NCBI GenBank assembly: GCA_018340375.1
Contig: JAFFJZ010000003.1
Location: 11,036,001-11,100,000 of the forward strand
Direction: 5' to 3'
Length of the DNA: 64,000 bases
Source: Gonatopus flavifemur
Lineage: Eukaryota; Arthropoda; Insecta; Hymenoptera; Dryinidae
The notes beneath the pieces were generated by a model, which was not told the origin of the DNA, ran no database searches, and saw only the letters and a list, made by a program, of their open reading frames with translations. The translations under genes were made by a program, and so were the position numbers. Of the stretch, positions 1-10,980 are shown piece after piece (the stretch's first letter is position 1; each line of letters opens with the position of its first letter).

Positions 1-1050
1 CTAGAATTCATTTGGCTTCAAGCGAATCTTGCAATGAGATTATTTGAAATACAAAAGTAAATACGCAAGTGAGTTTTTAAAATTTTGTCTCATACCCCAG
101 TTCTTTGACAAACACAAAATTTCGAAACAGATCGACGAGTCATGGAAGATTTGGCGAAACCTCCAAAACTTGACGCATTCCGGAAAAGATACTGAAAATA
201 ACAGTAAGCCGATACCGTAAGGTCCAAGGTTATTGAGACCTTCCAGCGCTGATTTATCTTTATTCCAGCAATATTTGATCACCTCTCGTGGAATATTCAT
301 TTTTCAAAATCTCATCTCTCCAAAAGATTCAAAAGATGAAGGAAGAGAATTAGATGAGAATAAATCACTTTGGAACAAAGTTGATATTCATATAAAATGC
401 AAACATCTTAAATAATTCATATCTCTGGAGATAACAAGCTCTCCTCTACATCCCTCAATTGGTCTCTTAATGATAAATACCCGAATATATGTATATATTG
501 CTCAACAGTCTGGCAATTATTTTTCCAACGGTCCAAGCGAGTTTCATTAATCTCGAATATTCTGAAATTAAAATCCGAAGAATCCTTTACACGCATCTCT
601 TACGAATGTACATACACATATACGCTGTTAATGATTTATGTGGTAACGGAAAGATATGTCTTCCTATCTATTCACCGATGAATTTGACGTCCATTAAATA
701 AGCAAACGTCGACGCAATCTAACTGACACTTTTATGGTCGTCGTATATTTTTCTTTGCGAGTGAGATATTTCAACGATATCGCTGTTCTCCTGTCGAGCG
801 CCTCGCTACGCGACTGTAATTGCGAGCGAACGCGATCGTAAAATTGCCTACATTATCCTTCGTAACATTACGGACGGCCAGAAGCGAGTATCACTCACGC
901 AACGAGCGTGCATGAAACATGGTAGTCATCAGGCTGGAAGTTTTGAAATTTAGATGCCAGCTGTGAGACTTTCAAATTGGCTTATCGTTTCTCGCTCTTG
1001 TGACTACTTGTGTCTCCTCTAAGACTTATTTATTTTCATTATTACATATA
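1..1050. other. AT-rich non-coding stretch with a short CpG-rich patch
   Basis: I recognise no gene here. The open frames are short and low in complexity. A patch at about 780-910 is visibly richer in CG dinucleotides than its surroundings and lies just upstream of the candidate promoter at 1060, so it could be upstream regulatory DNA. That link is only inference from position. Confidence 0.4.
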
Positions 1051-1059
1051 TACATTGAT

Positions 1060-1068
1060 TATATAAAA
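1060..1068 (+). promoter_or_regulatory. Candidate TATA box
   Basis: The sequence TATATAAAA lies about 130 bp upstream of an ATG that is followed by a consensus splice donor. A start site about 30 bp downstream would fall near 1090, giving a 5' leader of about 100 nt. AT-rich DNA makes chance TATA matches common, so this is supported only by its position relative to the candidate exon at 1192. Confidence 0.2.
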
Positions 1069-1191
1069 CTTGACACTTCTCTTAATTGGACTAATAACCG
1101 AGCGTGCATACGGCTACTGTGAAATATAAATTGTAAAAAATATCGTGAATCCGTGGTCGGTAAGCGAGAAACCACAAGAATCCACATTGCC

Positions 1192-1204
1192 ATGACGGAG
1201 GAAA
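1192..1204 (+). CDS. Possible short first coding exon ending at a GTAAGT donor
   Basis: An ATG at 1192 opens a frame reading Met-Thr-Glu-Glu, and the exon would end after one further base at 1204. It is followed directly by GTAAGTCC, a near-perfect 5' splice donor. A TATA-like sequence lies at 1060. Very short first coding exons are common in insect genes with long first introns, and the sequence downstream holds no good open frame, as an intron would. I cannot identify the protein from four residues, and the rest of the gene is not found in the window. This is a weak hypothesis and could be chance. Confidence 0.15.
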
Positions 1205-1210
1205 GTAAGT

Positions 1211-2087
1211 CCCATTCCTTCTTGTCATTTCTTATTCTCTATACGATGGATGGATTTAGAATAAAATATTTCTAATATATTAAATATATGATAAATGAAA
1301 ATAAACACAGTCCGTATATTAGATTTGAATAAAAATGAAAAGAAAAGAAGGTCTTCCACAGACTCTTATTACCGAATCAACATTTAACACTTTCGATACA
1401 GATCGAGTATAAAATTTCACACTCGATCTCTCGCTGTACGCTGAATGGATTATTTGCTCAAGAAGATTGAATTGAAAATGACATTTCATACCTTACTGTT
1501 GAGCAATAAACTCTTTTTCTCCGCTGCATATTGGTACGTTATCATTCAAGCATTTCAATTATTGCTCGGGGTTGAGAGAAGGGTAATGCAATTTACCTAC
1601 GTGACGAAATTCGATTACTCCGATGATTGAGTTGTAACCACTTCTATGACGAGAGATATTGAAGGAGTTCTGTGAATAGTTCGAGTGTACTTTCCAATCG
1701 CACTTTCAATTGGCTTTAAACAATGGCGAGTTGGTAAATGTTGCTCCTACACGTCTTCAATTCAAGTGTTACCGAATTGATAGGTTTTTAAATTGATTCG
1801 GTTGAAATAGAATTCGAAATTTTATTTATATTCAATTTTGATGGTGAAAATTTCAAATTCAATTATTCTAAAAATGAAGAAAACATTCCTCGATGCAGGA
1901 CTCCTTCGTTTCCAGTAATTGGCTAAAATTTATAGATTGTCGAGCATGCTTTTTGCGTTATGTCAAGCGTACATTAAATCTGGTGTGTTTGAGGTCTAAC
2001 GCGTTGTGTAGATGTTTTCTCACTTTAACGCGAGGGTAACTGTAATCCACTCGGTAGAATCGTAAATCCCAAGTGGACTTTGAAACT
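1211..2087. other. AT-rich stretch, nothing recognised
   Basis: No convincing coding, RNA or repeat feature was seen. The only open frame of note, at 1445-1630, has no recognisable domain. Confidence 0.4.
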
Positions 2088-2123
2088 AGCAGCAGCAACA
2101 GCAGCAGCAGCAGCAGCAGCAGC
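2088..2123. repeat. (AGC)n microsatellite
   Basis: This is an AGC/CAG triplet tract of about 12 units with one interruption (AAC). On the minus strand it reads as a leucine run inside a short frame at 1958-2146, which I treat as an artefact of the repeat. Confidence 0.9.
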
Positions 2124-2311
2124 GTAACGTGGCTACGCCATTGCAATTCGTCGGAGCAACGGAGCCAAGCAGTCAGACTGGCTTCAATGTGCGGCCACGA
2201 ACAGTTTCTTGCCTAGCATACAAATGAAGAGTATAAACATGTCATTATCCTCCGGATTTATAACTCAGATACATTCGTGCTTGACACACAGGTGATTCTC
2301 CGTAGCGACCA

Positions 2312-2362
2312 TGGTAGTAGTGGTAGTAATAGCAGTAACAGCAGCAACCGGAGCAGCAGTGG
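2312..2362. repeat. Degenerate GTA/GCA triplet tract
   Basis: Imperfect triplets of the GTAGTAGTG and AGCAGTAACAGCAGCAAC type, about 190 bp from the cleaner AGC tract at 2088, suggest a decayed related microsatellite. There is no coding evidence. Confidence 0.7.
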
Positions 2363-2942
2363 TTCCCATTTTTGGTCATCTTGCCAAGAGTTTCAAATCC
2401 CACTTTCGAAACTGATCTTTCCATGACCATTCTCAATTGATTTCAATTGAATCATTGTAACATTTTTATTAGAATCATGTATTTTTGTCATTCCTATAGA
2501 CACGGGAACAAGAATTTTGTTCGATGACGTAAGGAGCATTTCAGTAGTGTTATAAAGATCTCTCACCGCGTGGGCGAAAGAGAAATTTCTATGTGTGCAT
2601 CGATTGTAGCATTACGAGTCCCCGGCAATTTACTATTCGTGTTATGTACTATTTATTATACAATTTACAACACGCATTATGGTACATTATTGCAAGTAGA
2701 GCCGTATAAGTTTCCTAATGCGATAATTTAAGCGCATCCTGTGGATATTTTAAACTTTCTTTCAGCGTATTGTTGTCTTATATTTCCCTACGTTCAATGA
2801 TAATCTGACCAAAGCATCGAATAAAGTGCTTGTATTTATTTGTATACTATGTCAACTCTCATTGACTTGGATGGCAGCGTACACGTTGAACGTGGAAGGG
2901 AAAAAAATATGACTTTGTTTTGCCAAGAGACGGAGAGACACG

Positions 2943-2975
<33 letters not shown>

Positions 2976-2984
2976 GTATATATA
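2943..2984. repeat. Compound (TA)n-(TGTA)n microsatellite
   Basis: A run of TA dinucleotides passes into four TGTA tetranucleotides and back to TA. It gives the tyrosine/isoleucine runs seen when either strand is translated. Confidence 0.9.
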
Positions 2985-3246
2985 AATTCTCGATGAAATG
3001 CACTCCAGATTGTTTTGTCGGCCGAACGATTTATAGACCACAATTGCAGCGTCGAAGCCAATTAGCGGAGTCTCCTTTGTTGTGCGTCACTGTCATCTTG
3101 CTATCCATTCTTCGTAGCGTTTGCAACTTGATTTATGAACTGCCGAGACAGAGGAGAATGAAGAAGAATGACTGTGGGCTAAAGGGGGATGCCATTAAAG
3201 AATGTCAATGCGGTAACTCAAACCTCATAATTTCAATTATTGAAAC

Positions 3247-3292
3247 GACGAAGACGAAGACGAAGTCGAAAACGAAAACGAAAACAACGACA
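3247..3292. repeat. GAAGAC/GAAAAC short tandem repeat
   Basis: Hexanucleotide-like repeats (ACGAAG then ACGAAA) run through this tract. They produce an artificial Lys-Thr alternation at the end of the open frame 2840-3334, whose other half crosses the TA repeat at 2943. The frame is therefore not taken as a gene. Confidence 0.8.
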
Positions 3293-3299
3293 AAGGGTT

Positions 3300-4223
3300 T
3301 CAATTTATTTGGAAGCTGTTTATGGATCGTCTGAAGTCAGCGAACTGGTGGCGGCAGGGCCATTTGTAATGATTCAATATACCAAAGATACTTCTTAAAT
3401 GTCATTCATTTTTTAAACGAAGAGGAAAAGAAAAATTCATGTGAATTTACGTAAGAAATAGTCATCGAGTCTTGTAATAAATCATCGTGGATTTACATGA
3501 AATATCATCCTTTGCTGTACGATGAGCGTTATTTATTGTACTTGCATTTACATACGTTCAATAACATTAACATAACGCATGCAAGAATATTATAATGTTT
3601 TTTTGTTTGTGAATGCGATGTCATTTATGTGCCACGTCCAAGTATAATGTTGAGTTTTGAAGAAGTTGTGGTTTCTACTTTTCGCCGAACTACATCATCG
3701 TTGGTTATGAATATTGATATATTACCTAACGTTCGATGGATGTAGAATCATTTTGAGAACAAGTACGTATTGTTGAGGTACGTGGAATGGAGATCAAAGT
3801 TCCCCATATGTCATTTATTTGATTGTTAGCGTGAAACAATCAACGTTAGCGGCTTCGTCAATTCTGTTGAACGTGGGTCACAGTTGAGAGCGATACAATG
3901 TTACAATAAGAATAGAGATCCGCACAATGTTATTCATAAATGGATCTCCAGTAATGAATTCCAATTTACAACACTAGTATGAAACATTAAAATTCTTCAT
4001 GCAATTGAGAAAATATCTTATTGGATCAGAATTCATCCAATGTGCTTTTGATGCTGATGTTATAGAGGATTTCCATGAAATGCTCATTATTAATCTTCCA
4101 GGATTTGATTCTATCCAATTGCTTACATTGGAGGTATTCTTTGGATCGCATTTGTTCTGTGAAATCGTGAATTTTTTCCCAAAATAGATCTTCAAAATAT
4201 TCAGAAGATTCCTTCAAAGATCC
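3300..4223. other. AT-rich stretch, nothing recognised
   Basis: No gene, RNA or repeat could be supported. Overlapping short frames on both strands at 3974-4226 lie beside the fold-back element at 4224 and have no recognisable domain. Confidence 0.4.
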
Positions 4224-4480
4224 CACACAGCACTTTTGTTCTTCAAGATATCTTGAGGAACTGTTCAGAAAAGTTTAAGAAATCTTATGCAACATGAAAA
4301 GATATCCTTAGGACGTCTAAAATAGTTCTCACTTCTGAAAGACATCTAAAAGATATTTTTTAGAAGATCCAAAACTTTTCTTCCTAGCCTATATCTTTTA
4401 GACATCTTATAGAAATCTTTTAGCAATAAGGATTCTTCTAGATCTCTTAAAGATATCTTTTGGAACTTAAATGCTGTGTG
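4224..4480. mobile_element. Fold-back MITE-like element with CACACAGCA termini
   Basis: The left end starts CACACAGCA and the right end finishes with its near-complement TGCTGTGTG. Matching continues inwards, where both arms carry AAGATATCTT-like sequence. The interior repeats variants of AAGATATCTTTTAGA in both orientations, so almost any part can pair with another. There is no open frame of transposase size, so this is a non-autonomous element. The superfamily is not assignable by eye, and no clear target-site duplication was seen. Confidence 0.6.
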
Positions 4481-5254
4481 ATATATATGTAGATTTATTC
4501 CGACATATCTTTGCAATATAAGGACAGTTTGAGATATCTCAAAAGAGTCTGAACTTGTCGCCTAATACAAGAAAGGCAAGAAACAGACGTGAAATCTTTC
4601 TACAATTTTATGAATGATTTTCTACTTCTCCCGTAAATATTGTATATTTTTATATTATATCTATTGGTTGAAATCCTTCACGAAAGTTGCTACTGGCATT
4701 TTGATTCTTTACGTGTAAGTGATTATGTCTCACAGTACGTAAGTGAAAGTGCCTGTTGATACAATACATCCGATCAATCACTTTAATCTTTCTGACAATG
4801 ATATCAATCATTTCAGAGAAATCACTAATGAATCATCCGCAGTCATATACTATGTTGAAAAAGCTCTCTCAATATTACTCAATAACAAGCATGAAAAATG
4901 ACTAAGAAAGGTACTTTGTACCCAAAAGGTCTTTAACGATCTTTAATATTATCAAAATGAGAAAAAGAACTGGTTTGGGTGATGAAATGCGCTTCGAAAT
5001 GATGTTAAAAATATATTTATCACACCCCATCGAATATTGAATCAAATCTAATATAACGACTCTTCTGTTTTGAATTTTATTCATTTGACCCATCATCAGA
5101 ATAATCGAATGTCCATTTCAAAATATTGAAACACGTATGTCTTTGAGAAACTGTAACACGATTTTATCTTCTTTTCACTCTTCGCAATTTGTATATTCAT
5201 CGTGGAGGCTGAAGAGAAAAAAAAAACAAAATGAAATAGAAGTGCAACTCTGCT
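4481..5254. other. AT-rich stretch, nothing recognised
   Basis: No supported gene or repeat was seen. The short minus-strand frame at 4902-5096 has no recognisable features. Confidence 0.4.
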
Positions 5255-5540
5255 GAAAATGGTCACAAGAACCGATTAAAAATTCCTATTGGTGTCTGGT
5301 CAATTCTGACTGGTTTTTGTCACGGGAACTGCTGACAACTCTCCGGAATTTTGCTAGGTACCATGAGGTTCTAATAGGTGCACAAAACTAGTCAAGGGAT
5401 ATTACAAAGTTCTCTATCCGATCCAGAATCTCATCGAACTGGGTAAAATTCCTGTTAGTTTTTGTCAGAAAATTCTGCAACAAAAACCGACCAGAAGCTT
5501 ACAGAAATTTTCTGACCAGTTCTGACGAAGCAAACTCTTA
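5255..5540. repeat. Palindrome-rich block with repeated CTGGT-TTTTTGTCA motifs
   Basis: Several partly inverted copies of CTGGTCGGTTTTTGT-like sequence and of TTCTGACCAG occur within about 280 bp. The left part (5298-5335) and right part (5455-5530) partially pair. It may be an old fold-back element, but the ends are unclear. Confidence 0.35.
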
Positions 5541-6315
5541 TAATTCATTCAAAACCTTTGGACGGGATCCTACAAATCTGTAGGAGGGAGGCATCAATTT
5601 TGATGTTTACCTATATAAATTACGAGTTAATTAACATTTCGCAGGTAAAAAATATGATATTTTCATTTCTAGAACTGAAGGAGGTGTGCTTGACAAATCA
5701 AAGTGATTTCCTGTCGAATGAAGATGAAAGTGAAAGCAGTGAAGTGGGATTCTTGAGTTGAGTTTCGTCGGAATTCCAAAGTTCTAGATGAATATGTGAG
5801 AGAATATATCAATTTGAATTTGAAACGAACGTGATGGAACGCCATTAATATTACATTTATTCAGGTCAGGTATAAAGTATTCTGAATGGAAGAGTGTCTA
5901 TATAATCAATTTCTTTATCCATCATATTTTTTTTATCTCAAATTATAAATCGATTTCAATTAGGATTTCTAAAGGATAGCTGGAGGTTTAACATCTTGAT
6001 CTTCCGATTAAATGATTAAATATTTAATCTCTTTACAGGCGGTATGCAGAGGCATGCTTAATACCACGATCCATCGTAACTCTTCAATTTTTACATACTC
6101 AGGTCGTTTCAGAATTCACTTCGAATCTTTCAGGGACGGATTCTTCCGGTGGTATAGTATTAGTAGATGTTTAGTTTTTCAGTTAAAAACAAAAGCGTGC
6201 TGAACATTTGATTAGCCAGTACATCGGCTACTCTAGTGATCAAAGGATGTGGTTGAGATCAGTTTTGAAACTAAGTATTCCATAGCTTTTTTACTTGTTC
6301 AAGCCTGAGCATGGA
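5541..6315. other. AT-rich stretch, nothing recognised
   Basis: Only short frames without recognisable domains occur here (for example 5558-5761 and 6012-6203). Confidence 0.4.
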
Positions 6316-6843
6316 TGGAACGTGGTTGGGCCTGACTACGCCTGGTCGTTCATTTTTTAGCTCAATAATAACTATAAGGGCCTCAATTTTGTACACACGT
6401 GGGAACCCGTGTTTAAGCTTGACCATGTGTGATCATGCCAAACAACCTATTCTCGCCCGTGATCATGCAAAATCGTACCACATGATAAGCATTCATACAA
6501 GATGAATCTGTGTTGATTTTTTTATTACGAATGCACATGCTTTATCATGTTGAATCGGCCGCAAACGCATTGGCGTACGTCTCATCGCGCGTGATCATGC
6601 TTGAAAACTGGAAACTGCATAAGCGCGATAAGTGGAGATGATTGATAATAAATCACCTTTTTATTAAATTTGTGTAGCTTTATTCCTTACAGAAACCTTA
6701 TTGATTCTGTATGAATTTTGCATACATAACGGAGCATAATCGAGCGTGATTAAACCTGATCATGTGGGTACAAAATTGAGGTCTGATTACGTCTGATGAA
6801 TAAGGCCTGATCAGGCGTCATCAGACGTGGAAGATTTTTCCAC
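6316..6843. mobile_element. Fold-back element rich in TGATCATG
   Basis: The 21-bp segment at 6381-6401 (starting CCTCAATTTTGTAC) is matched in inverted orientation at 6761-6781 with two differences. Outside these, sequences related to GCCTGATNACGCCTGATC lie on both flanks. TGATCATG, which contains the palindrome TGATCA, recurs at least four times (near 6428, 6461, 6591 and 6758), often after CG or GTG. The open frame at 6311-6505 lies inside and is not recognised. Exact ends and target duplication are uncertain. Confidence 0.55.
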
Positions 6844-9800
6844 GAGATAACTTCAAACTTGGGAAAGGTTTTTTTTTATAAATGTTCAGAAAACAAAGAA
6901 CAGAGAATATTCTGGATTTGGTCAAAATCAATTTATTCCTCACTCTCACTTATTCTGCTCTCACAGTTTTACAATGCCAATACCAAATGCATAATGAGGA
7001 ATTCCAAAAATTGAACCATGCAAAATGTGAGATAAATGAAACTGTTTTGAAAATTTTGATCTGCTGTTTTTGAATTTTCCTCGGAAAGTCATTTCAGATT
7101 CTTTATCGGCAAATTCAAAAACATTTGAGTTCTGTATCAACTGCGGTCTTCTCGTATATCGCGTTGGAACATTAAGACTAATCTTCTTTATATGCTCAAA
7201 CGTACACGACATTTACGCATTACCTACAAGTAATTTAAATCACATAAAAATTGATTATTAACCTTTGAACGAAATAGTCCACCATTGTACCATTAAGAAA
7301 TGATCTCAAAGTCATCCATTAGGCAAAGTGATATGATTCAACTGTGAAAACAAGCCTTACTTTCAATGCGATCGATAACATTTTTATGATATTTTTCAAA
7401 ATCTAATTTCATTATTCCATTTCTGGCAAAGTGAAGTCATGAACCAAATTTTCTTCGATTCATAAAATTTTGCCAACACTTTTATTTGAAAGTTTAATCT
7501 ATGCATTAAAATACTCTTATATCCGAGAAATTGAATTGAATCGCTTGATCGATCGGTGCAAGAGAAGAAGTTGGATATAAAATTGATCGATTGAGAAATT
7601 TTCTATGAATATAATGTTTATTCTTCGAATGCGACTGAAATCTCGCGAAATTTTTCATTAACAGCTTGAATAATTATCTCACCGAGTGAGCTGTGCAAAA
7701 ACAATGATTTGAAGAAAAAAATCTGTTAAAAAATCGTTAAATTCAGACACTTTGTCGGAGACAATGCTTAAGTATAAGAGGGAGATAAAATTAGATTACT
7801 AAAAGATGCGGGTAATAAGTGATGTACTGAGTATCCTCGCATCTCTCTTAGAGGACACAAAAATCAATGTTTTTTTATGACTTTGCTCTTTGAAAAACAC
7901 CTATTTCCATACTGATATTCGTTTTCAATCAAACATCACACACTCACACCGAGTTCCAAACGATTCAAAGCAGTTGGTTAAATAATATATTCACTCAACA
8001 TTCAATATCGCATTCAATGTATGGAAATTTGATTCGTAATGAAACATAACGCAACTCGATTGTTTCTTTATCTATCAATCATGTTTTATATTTCAGAGAT
8101 ATTTCTTTGTAATGATGAAACGTAGGCACTGAATGTTAAATTGATCGATAGATCAGCGGGCAACTTGTTTCAATCACTACATCCATGTACGCGTGAGGAT
8201 TGTTGCATTAATCATGTCATGTTAAATGTAATTGAAAGAGCTAGATTAAAAATCAAACATGTAATTCAACGTGCAAGTGTGAATATGAATGAATATATAT
8301 GATAAATGTTCTTGATACTCCATGTCGATTGTACAGCATACGTATTACGTCATTTAATATCATACAATTATATAAAACGAATTACTTGTGAATTCCAATG
8401 AGTGTGCACACAGATAATATATACATCTAAATTCCACGTTCTCTTCTCCTGGCTCCAATACGCGGTTTGTGGAATCGTTAAATTATACCGAGAAATTGAG
8501 ATGATAATTCATCACGGGATGAAAACTTTATACAATTCCGGTACTTTGTACATGATCGTCGTATCGTTTATTTCAATTCTTATTGTTCATCTTCTTTATG
8601 AATACATTGGTTTTCCATAATACAGGAATAAATTCTTTACTATCGTTCCTTTGCATAAAAGATTTCAAACGAGTCACGAGATGTATGAAAATTTTACTCT
8701 TCTCCAAACATAATTGCATTTCGGTTTGTGATTGAAATACGTTCACCTGAAACTCGTGAAAACAAAAGTAGAAAATACATCGCGAAGGGAGATACACACA
8801 AAGTGTTGCTACAGCTAATTTCCTCTCTTCAAATTTTCATTTTTCGAATATGCAATTTTGAAATCGTGGGTAGAAATTAATTGTATCCTTCAACCCATCA
8901 CTGTTTTCATATTTCAGTGAAAAAAAAGGAGATTTTATTGAAAAGTTCCATAAAATCACATCCGGAAAGAATTACACAAGCTGTAGGATGAGAGCTCGTT
9001 GTGTTTATGCAGATTCATTTCATAACTTGACACGAGTTCATCGACATACATGTTCGCTTTCTGACATACGCTGTTCAATATTTCTTCCACGAACGATATT
9101 CATTCGTTCAATTATTCCCTCGCAGGATGAAAAAATTACAATTCTTTTTGGAAAATTTTGTGTGTACGTGAGTATTATGAATAAACTAAATTCTCAACAA
9201 ATAAAACACATCGTTTAGTTGAGATACTAATTTGAATAGCATTTCGAAGAGTTGAACGGAATTGAGAGCCAGTAGTAATTAAGAGTTCCCAGAGTCCACT
9301 TCATCATTTCAAAATTTGGATTCGGTTGAAAGTTGAAATTACCTCACGCCTTGTGTACGAAAACTGTTGAGAAAACTGACTGACTTCTCAACTTAACTGA
9401 TCGTTATAATGATGATAATTAATCTTTCCATCCTCTCGAAATAATCGTGCGAGTGAATAATTCATTTGCTGCAACACACACTTTTTATCGGAAGAGTAAT
9501 TTACTCTATTAAAAATGATAAATTACACTCGCGCCAAGAATTCTTCTGATGGTACGGTACATTATACCATTTTATACACTGTTTGTCATAATTTATAGTT
9601 ATTATACTCCGCCTAAGAATTACTCACATTGTATCACTTGTGCATTCGCTATGACATTCGAGTGATATATCAATGGTGAGCCGTATAATCTGCATCATGC
9701 GTATATCTTTATTTATGCCTTCCATCGTCTAATCTGTTGAAAGTTTCCTGCTGCACCCATCCCGAGGCGCACTTTAGAACCGCATACATGCATATTGCAA

Positions 9801-10980
9801 TATGACACGCAATGCGTGCGGTCGAAAATTATGCACATAAAGTGTGCGGAGTGTAACAAAAAAATGAGGCTTTTTCTTGCGCTCTTTTTTCACGTCGCGT
9901 CGTCGTCTTCCTTTGAATGTCACCGAGTACACAGGACGACGGCAATTAGTCGAGTGATACCTCCATCCGCACTTGAGTTGATACCTTTGATACCTATCGC
10001 TTCATTAGAGAGATAATCAAGTATTTTGTATAGTCGATGATAATTTACCCTGAATGTGCGGTGATTAACGCGCAACAGGAAATATCGTTCGAAACATTGA
10101 TTAGACCGCTACACCGTTCAGACAACAGTAAACATTACATTGCTTCAAAGTGGAAGTATGTCAAAGATTCGAATAAATCGAAAGCAATTATTTATTTTAA
10201 CATTGCTGTTTTTATTTATATTCGGAAAAGGAAATAAGGAAACCAGTGGAAAGAACCTCATGGTTGAAAAGGAACATTCGAAATGCTGACTGATTTGATA
10301 GATAACTTATTGCGCGTCAGGTTTCATTCCGCTGATATAAGGATTCTGTCTTTCAGATTATTTCGAACGTCAGGTTTGTTCCGAGAATTCTGTATATCAG
10401 ATTCCAACGTTTATGTGTGTACATATTGTATACATTCACGAACGTTGAAAGATGTAAGTCATAGAGTCATAAACCACTTCATTTCTTTCATGTATTTTCG
10501 ACGCATACGTCGAAATGTTACATGTCAATTTCATACCTGTCAATTTTCCGCACGAGTTATTCGACACATTGTATTCGAAAATCACAATATACATTCATTG
10601 TCAGAAACGGGAACAAATCGATCTCAATGAAATCGCATGATCTGCTAAAGTTCATAAAGTGGAACGAAAATGATTTGGAAGTAAAACATTCCTCTTACTT
10701 CGGCACTTCGAATGATTATAATTTATTTCACAGCCAGTGGGTAATTCGTACTTTTGGAGGATAGGATATTCTTAGACTCAACCATGAAATCGATGAGATT
10801 TATTTTCTCATTGATAATTCTATGTATTAACATCAATCGACGAGAACAAATGAAAAAGGCACATTCGTTTCTTCTCAACTTGGATTCAAAGCAGTAAAAC
10901 AATGGAGTACGTACCATTTGAAATGAAATTACACGGATGAAAATAAATAATGAGTGTGGAAAATCCCTCCTAGAGGAAGC
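6844..10980. other. Long AT-rich stretch, nothing recognised
   Basis: About 4.1 kb without a supportable gene. The small frames at 7961-8800, 8988-9218, 9795-10016 and 10283-10764 show no domain, signal peptide or convincing splice context. No tRNA-like pattern and no strong repeat was noticed. It is likely intergenic or intronic. Confidence 0.4.

Noticed and set aside
2840..3334. 164-codon frame as a gene
   Set aside because: Its length depends on a TA/TGTA microsatellite and a GAAGAC repeat, and the remaining residues show no domain.
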